Source of the DNA: Actinophytocola xinjiangensis
Lineage (GTDB): Bacteria > Actinomycetota > Actinomycetes > Mycobacteriales > Pseudonocardiaceae
NCBI RefSeq assembly: GCF_001921215.1
Contig: NZ_MSIF01000024.1
Span: 84,692-148,691, forward strand
Reading direction: 5' to 3'
DNA length: 64,000 nucleotides
Of the stretch, positions 60,916 to 64,000 are shown piece after piece (within the stretch, counting starts at the first letter, position 1; the number at the start of each line of letters is the position of its first letter). A program made the position numbers and the translations under genes. The notes below the pieces were generated by a model. The model saw only the letters and a program-made list of their open reading frames with translations, searched no databases and was not told the DNA's origin.

Positions 60916-62280
60916 ATGACCGAACCACCCACGATCGCCACGCCTGACAAGAAGACCCTTCGACGGGCCATTACCGCGTCCGCCATCGGCAACATGACCG
61001 AATGGTTCGACTACGGGGTCTACGCCTACACGGCTGTCCACATCGGCAACGCCTTCTTCCCCAGTGAGAACGGTGCGGCCTCGACCCTCGGCAGCCTCCT
61101 GGTGTTCGCCGTGTCGTTCCTGATCCGGCCGTTGGGCGGCATGGTCTGGGGGCCGCTCGGCGACCGGCTCGGGCGACAGAAGGTGCTGGCCACGACCATT
61201 CTGTTGATGGCCGGCGCCACCCTGTGCGTCGGCCTGCTGCCGGGGTACGCGACGCTGGGCATCCTGGCTCCGATCGGGCTGGTGGTCCTGCGGATGATCC
61301 AGGGCTTCTCCACCGGCGGCGAGTACGGCGGCGCCGCCACCTTCATGGCCGAGTACGCCCCGGACGACAAACGCGGCCGCTACGGCAGTTTCCTGGAGTT
61401 CGGCACGCTCGCCGGGTTCACCCTCGGCGCCGCGCTCGCCCTGATCGTCGAGCAGATCGTGGGAGCCGCGGCGATGGCCGACTGGGGATGGCGGCTTCCG
61501 TTCCTGATCGCCGGGCCGCTGGGGATCATCGGGCTGTACCTGCGGTCCAAGTTGGAGGACACACCGGTCTTCCGGGAATGCGCGGCCGGCGGCGAACTGG
61601 AGACCAGGACCGGGACCTACGTCCGTGACCTGCTCGGCTACTGGCGCCCGCTGCTGCTGCTCATGGGGCTGGTGGTGACGCTCAACATCGTCAACTACAC
61701 CCTCCTCGCCTACATGCCGACCTATCTGGAAACCGAGATCAACCTGTCCTCGACCGAAGCACTCGTCCTGATCATCATCGGCCAGTCGGCGATGATGTGT
61801 CTGGTGCCCTTCGCGGGGGCCTGGTCGGACCGGGTGGGACGCAAGACCCTGTGGTGGATCTCGATCGTGGGGTTGTTCGTGATGGCCATCCCCATGTTCC
61901 AACTGATGGAACAGGGCTTCGGTGGCGCGGTCATCGCCTTCGCCGTCCTCGGGCTGCTCTACGTGCCGCAACTGTCGACGATCTCCGCGATGTTCCCCGC
62001 CATGTTCCCGACCCACGTGCGCTACGCCGGTTTCGCCATCGCCTACAACGTCTCCACCTCGCTGTTCGGTGGCACCGCGCCAGCGGTCAACCAGGGCCTG
62101 ATCAACGCCACCGACGACCTGCTGTTCCCCGCCTACTACATGATGGGCGCCTGTGTCATCGGCGCCGTCGCGCTGTACTTCGTGCCGGAGACCCGGGGGT
62201 GTTCGCTGCGCGGACGCGGCCTGCCCGGTGTCGACACGCTGCCGGGGGAGGAGCCGGAACCACTCGCCACCACCCGCTGA
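60916..62280 (+). CDS. MFS transporter, proline/betaine (ProP)-like
   Basis: A 454-residue metabolite:H+ symporter from ATG 60916 with GGGAGGCAGGAG upstream. The family 6 signatures are present: TEWFDYGVYAY in helix 1, LIRPLGGMVWGPLGDRLGRQKVL in loop 2-3, MIQGFSTGGEYGGAATFMAEYAP in helix 4 and WSDRVGRKTLW in loop 8-9. The family imports osmolytes and small acids: proline, betaine, citrate, ketoglutarate or shikimate. ProP-like osmolyte uptake is the best guess. The shortened C-terminal tail lacks the coiled coil of E. coli ProP, which argues against the same osmosensing mechanism. Confidence 0.88.
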   Translation: MTEPPTIATPDKKTLRRAITASAIGNMTEWFDYGVYAYTAVHIGNAFFPSENGAASTLGSLLVFAVSFLIRPLGGMVWGPLGDRLGRQKVLATTILLMAGATLCVGLLPGYATLGILAPIGLVVLRMIQGFSTGGEYGGAATFMAEYAPDDKRGRYGSFLEFGTLAGFTLGAALALIVEQIVGAAAMADWGWRLPFLIAGPLGIIGLYLRSKLEDTPVFRECAAGGELETRTGTYVRDLLGYWRPLLLLMGLVVTLNIVNYTLLAYMPTYLETEINLSSTEALVLIIIGQSAMMCLVPFAGAWSDRVGRKTLWWISIVGLFVMAIPMFQLMEQGFGGAVIAFAVLGLLYVPQLSTISAMFPAMFPTHVRYAGFAIAYNVSTSLFGGTAPAVNQGLINATDDLLFPAYYMMGACVIGAVALYFVPETRGCSLRGRGLPGVDTLPGEEPEPLATTR

Positions 62281-62362
62281 TTCGGGCTGTTCTCGACCAG
62301 GTCACGAGGCGACGCTCTCTAGGGTCTTCGCATTCTGTTGACCAAGGTCGAGGAGGGTTTCC

Positions 62363-63703
62363 ATGGCCGGCATTCTCATCGGGGCCAACGCCTACGTCGG
62401 ACACGTCACGCCGTTGCTGCCCATTGCTCGGCTGCTCGTCGAGCGTGGGCACGACGTGCGTTTCTACACCGGACGCGCGTTCGAGCAGCGGGTCCGGGCC
62501 ACCGGCGCCCGGTTTCTGCCGATCCGCGCGGAACTGGAGGTCGACGAGCGCGACCCGAACGCCCGGTTCCCCGAACGCGCGTCGCTGTCGGGGGTGAAAC
62601 TCGTCAAGCACATCGTGCGGCACGAGTTCACCGCCGACGGCCTGGCCCAGTACGAGGACTTCCGCGCGATCCTCGACGACGAGCCAGCGGACCTGATGCT
62701 CGTGGAGAGCACGTTCGCCGGCGCGCGCTGGGTGCACGAGAAGGGCGGCCCGCCGTGGGCCGTCCTCAACATCACCACGCTGATGCTGGGCAGCCGGGAC
62801 ACCGCGCCGGGTGGCTTCGGGCTCGCGCCCGGCCGGGGCGCGGTCGGGCGATTACGCGACCGCCTGCTGCGGCGACTGGTGTTCCGGACCTTCCGCGAGG
62901 AGATCCGCTACTTCGACGAGCTGCGGCAGAGCATCGGCCTGCCGGCCACCGGCGAGTACGTCACCGAGGCCCCACTGTCGCCGTTCCTGTTCATGCATCC
63001 CACGGTGCCCGCGTTCGAGTTCCCGCGCACCGACCTGCCCCCACAGGTGCACTTCCTCGGGCCGATCCTGCCGCCCCCGCCCGCCGACTTCACACCGCCG
63101 CCCTGGTGGTCCGACCTGGACAGTGGGCGGCCGGTCGTGCACGTCACCCAGGGCACCGTGCAGACCGACGGCGCCCACCTGATCACCCCGACGATCCGCG
63201 CCCTGGCCGGCGAGGACGTGCTGGTCGTGGCCACCACCGGCGGGCCGCCGGTCGAGTCCCTGCGCCTGGACCACGTGCCGGACAACGTCCGGCTGGCCCG
63301 GTTCGTGCCGCACGCGCGGCTGCTGCCCTACGTGGACGTGATGGTCACCAACGGCGGCTACAACGGCATCCAGGCCGCACTGGCCAACGGCGTACCGCTG
63401 GTGGCGACCGGCCGCACCGAGGACAAGCCGGACGTGTGCGCGCGGGTCGCGTGGGCCGGGGTGGGGGTGGACCTGCGGTCGGCGCGCCCGTCGCCCGCCC
63501 GGATCCGGGGCGCGGTGCGCCGGGTGCTGTCCGACCCGGGATTCACCCAGCGCGCGCGGCTGCTCAGCGAGTCGATGGCCGCCCACGACGCGCCGGCCGA
63601 GGCCGCCGACCTTGTCGAACGGCTGCTGGCTACGGGACGTCCGGTGGTGCGCGCGCAGCGCCCGGACGCGGTTGACCTGGCCGGGGTCCGCGCGCTGAAA
63701 TGA
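62363..63703 (+). CDS. GT1 family glycosyltransferase (macrolide/MGT-type)
   Basis: A 446-residue GT-B enzyme. The N-terminal half starts AGILIGANAYVGHVTPLLPIARLLVERGHDV (acceptor domain). The C-terminal nucleotide-sugar domain has RPVVHVTQGTVQTD, VPDNVRLARFVPHARLLPYVDVMVTNGGYNGIQAALANGVPLV and TEDKPDVCARV, a variant of the usual HGG/DQ signature with NGG and EDK. The family glycosylates small lipophilic acceptors. One Leu is TTA (62852-62854). An acyl carrier protein gene follows at the window edge, so it may belong to a natural-product cluster extending right. Confidence 0.88.
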   Translation: MAGILIGANAYVGHVTPLLPIARLLVERGHDVRFYTGRAFEQRVRATGARFLPIRAELEVDERDPNARFPERASLSGVKLVKHIVRHEFTADGLAQYEDFRAILDDEPADLMLVESTFAGARWVHEKGGPPWAVLNITTLMLGSRDTAPGGFGLAPGRGAVGRLRDRLLRRLVFRTFREEIRYFDELRQSIGLPATGEYVTEAPLSPFLFMHPTVPAFEFPRTDLPPQVHFLGPILPPPPADFTPPPWWSDLDSGRPVVHVTQGTVQTDGAHLITPTIRALAGEDVLVVATTGGPPVESLRLDHVPDNVRLARFVPHARLLPYVDVMVTNGGYNGIQAALANGVPLVATGRTEDKPDVCARVAWAGVGVDLRSARPSPARIRGAVRRVLSDPGFTQRARLLSESMAAHDAPAEAADLVERLLATGRPVVRAQRPDAVDLAGVRALK

Positions 63704-63902
63704 TCATCCGCCGGTCGCCGGCCGGGTTTCTCGCGGCGGTGCTCCAGTGCTCCGCGAGCGATCCTCGGGGGTAATCGTCAGCGGGTTGAAAGTGGTTCGA
63801 AATTCGACACCCGGCCGGTGTTCCGCTCTTTTTCGCCGATGAATGTCGTGGGTACATTTCTCGCGCTCGATCGGAACTTCGATGAACTCGCGAGGTAGAA
63901 AA

Positions 63903-64000
63903 ATGATCACCATCGAGATGCTCGCGACGCTGATCCGCCAGGAGATGCGCGGGAAGCTGTCGGCCGACGTCACGATCGACGAGGGCACCCGGCTGGACGA
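63903..64000 (+). CDS. Acyl carrier protein, N-terminal part (3' partial)
   Basis: From ATG 63903 the frame reads ITIEMLATLIRQEMRGKLSADV, continuing TIDEGTRLD to the window end. Helix 1 of a freestanding acyl/peptidyl carrier protein has this pattern (LATLIRQEM...TRLDDLG); the phosphopantetheine Ser would lie just beyond the edge. A 200-base gap with little feature separates it from the glycosyltransferase. Assignment rests on about 32 residues. Confidence 0.6.
   Translation, partial: MITIEMLATLIRQEMRGKLSADVTIDEGTRLD

Noticed and set aside
1..64000. tRNA, rRNA, CRISPR arrays, insertion sequences, attachment sites
   Set aside because: No cloverleaf with a TTCRA arm, repeat-spacer array, transposase or integrase was found by eye; short tRNA-like structures cannot be fully excluded without a covariance search.

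Overview
The window reads as a chromosomal segment of a high-GC filamentous actinomycete, most likely of the Pseudonocardiales/Streptomyces type. The evidence is GC-rich third codon positions in every real gene, frequent GTG/TTG starts, rare TTA codons, Ser/Thr kinases fused to beta-propellers, AfsR- and LAL-type giant regulators, and CebR- and DasR-like operators. No rRNA, tRNA, CRISPR array, transposase or phage gene was seen.

Layout. 1-3.2 kb: the end of a hemerythrin fusion gene, then a P450 plus RppA (1,3,6,8-tetrahydroxynaphthalene synthase) melanin/flaviolin pair. 3.2-16.8 kb: an esterase, an MFS gene and a hypothetical gene that each carry a one-base frameshift, a kinase-propeller fusion, a TrmB/LuxR regulator, secreted and SGNH proteins, an APC permease with a large internal deletion, a TetR/acyl-CoA dehydrogenase pair, a solute-binding lipoprotein, and a sigma factor with a built-in zinc anti-sigma-like tail. 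16.8-20.2 kb: a GH81 beta-1,3-glucanase and an AA10 LPMO, transcribed divergently, each behind a CebR-like box.

20.2-30 kb is the most interesting part. A compact operon on the minus strand (peptide A, attenuator hairpin, phenylacetate-CoA-ligase-like enzyme, 9-TM protein with YD/GxGD presenilin-type motifs, 31-aa aromatic-tailed peptide B, unusual short P450) is built with 4-nt stop/start overlaps. It looks like an undescribed ribosomal-peptide (RiPP) pathway. It is flanked by a SARP/AfsR-type regulator and a LAL regulator. The same 11-nt phased repeat lies upstream of the operon and upstream of a small secreted protein gene.

30-32 kb: a vat-vgb-like pair (acetyltransferase plus streptogramin B lyase) with a DUF3224 gene. 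32-39.3 kb: a five-gene MoxR/VWA/SWIM/DUF5682 ATPase system resembling E. coli yehLMPQ. 39.3-64 kb: a Ser/Thr kinase, a MarR switch, large secreted enzymes (ThuA/sugar dehydrogenase/PKD, subtilase, GDPD-LamG, GH114, GH18 chitinase with DasR-like boxes), a cluster of intact and decayed beta-propellers, a ProP-like MFS transporter, and a GT1 glycosyltransferase followed by the start of an acyl carrier protein gene, suggesting a natural-product cluster beyond the right edge.
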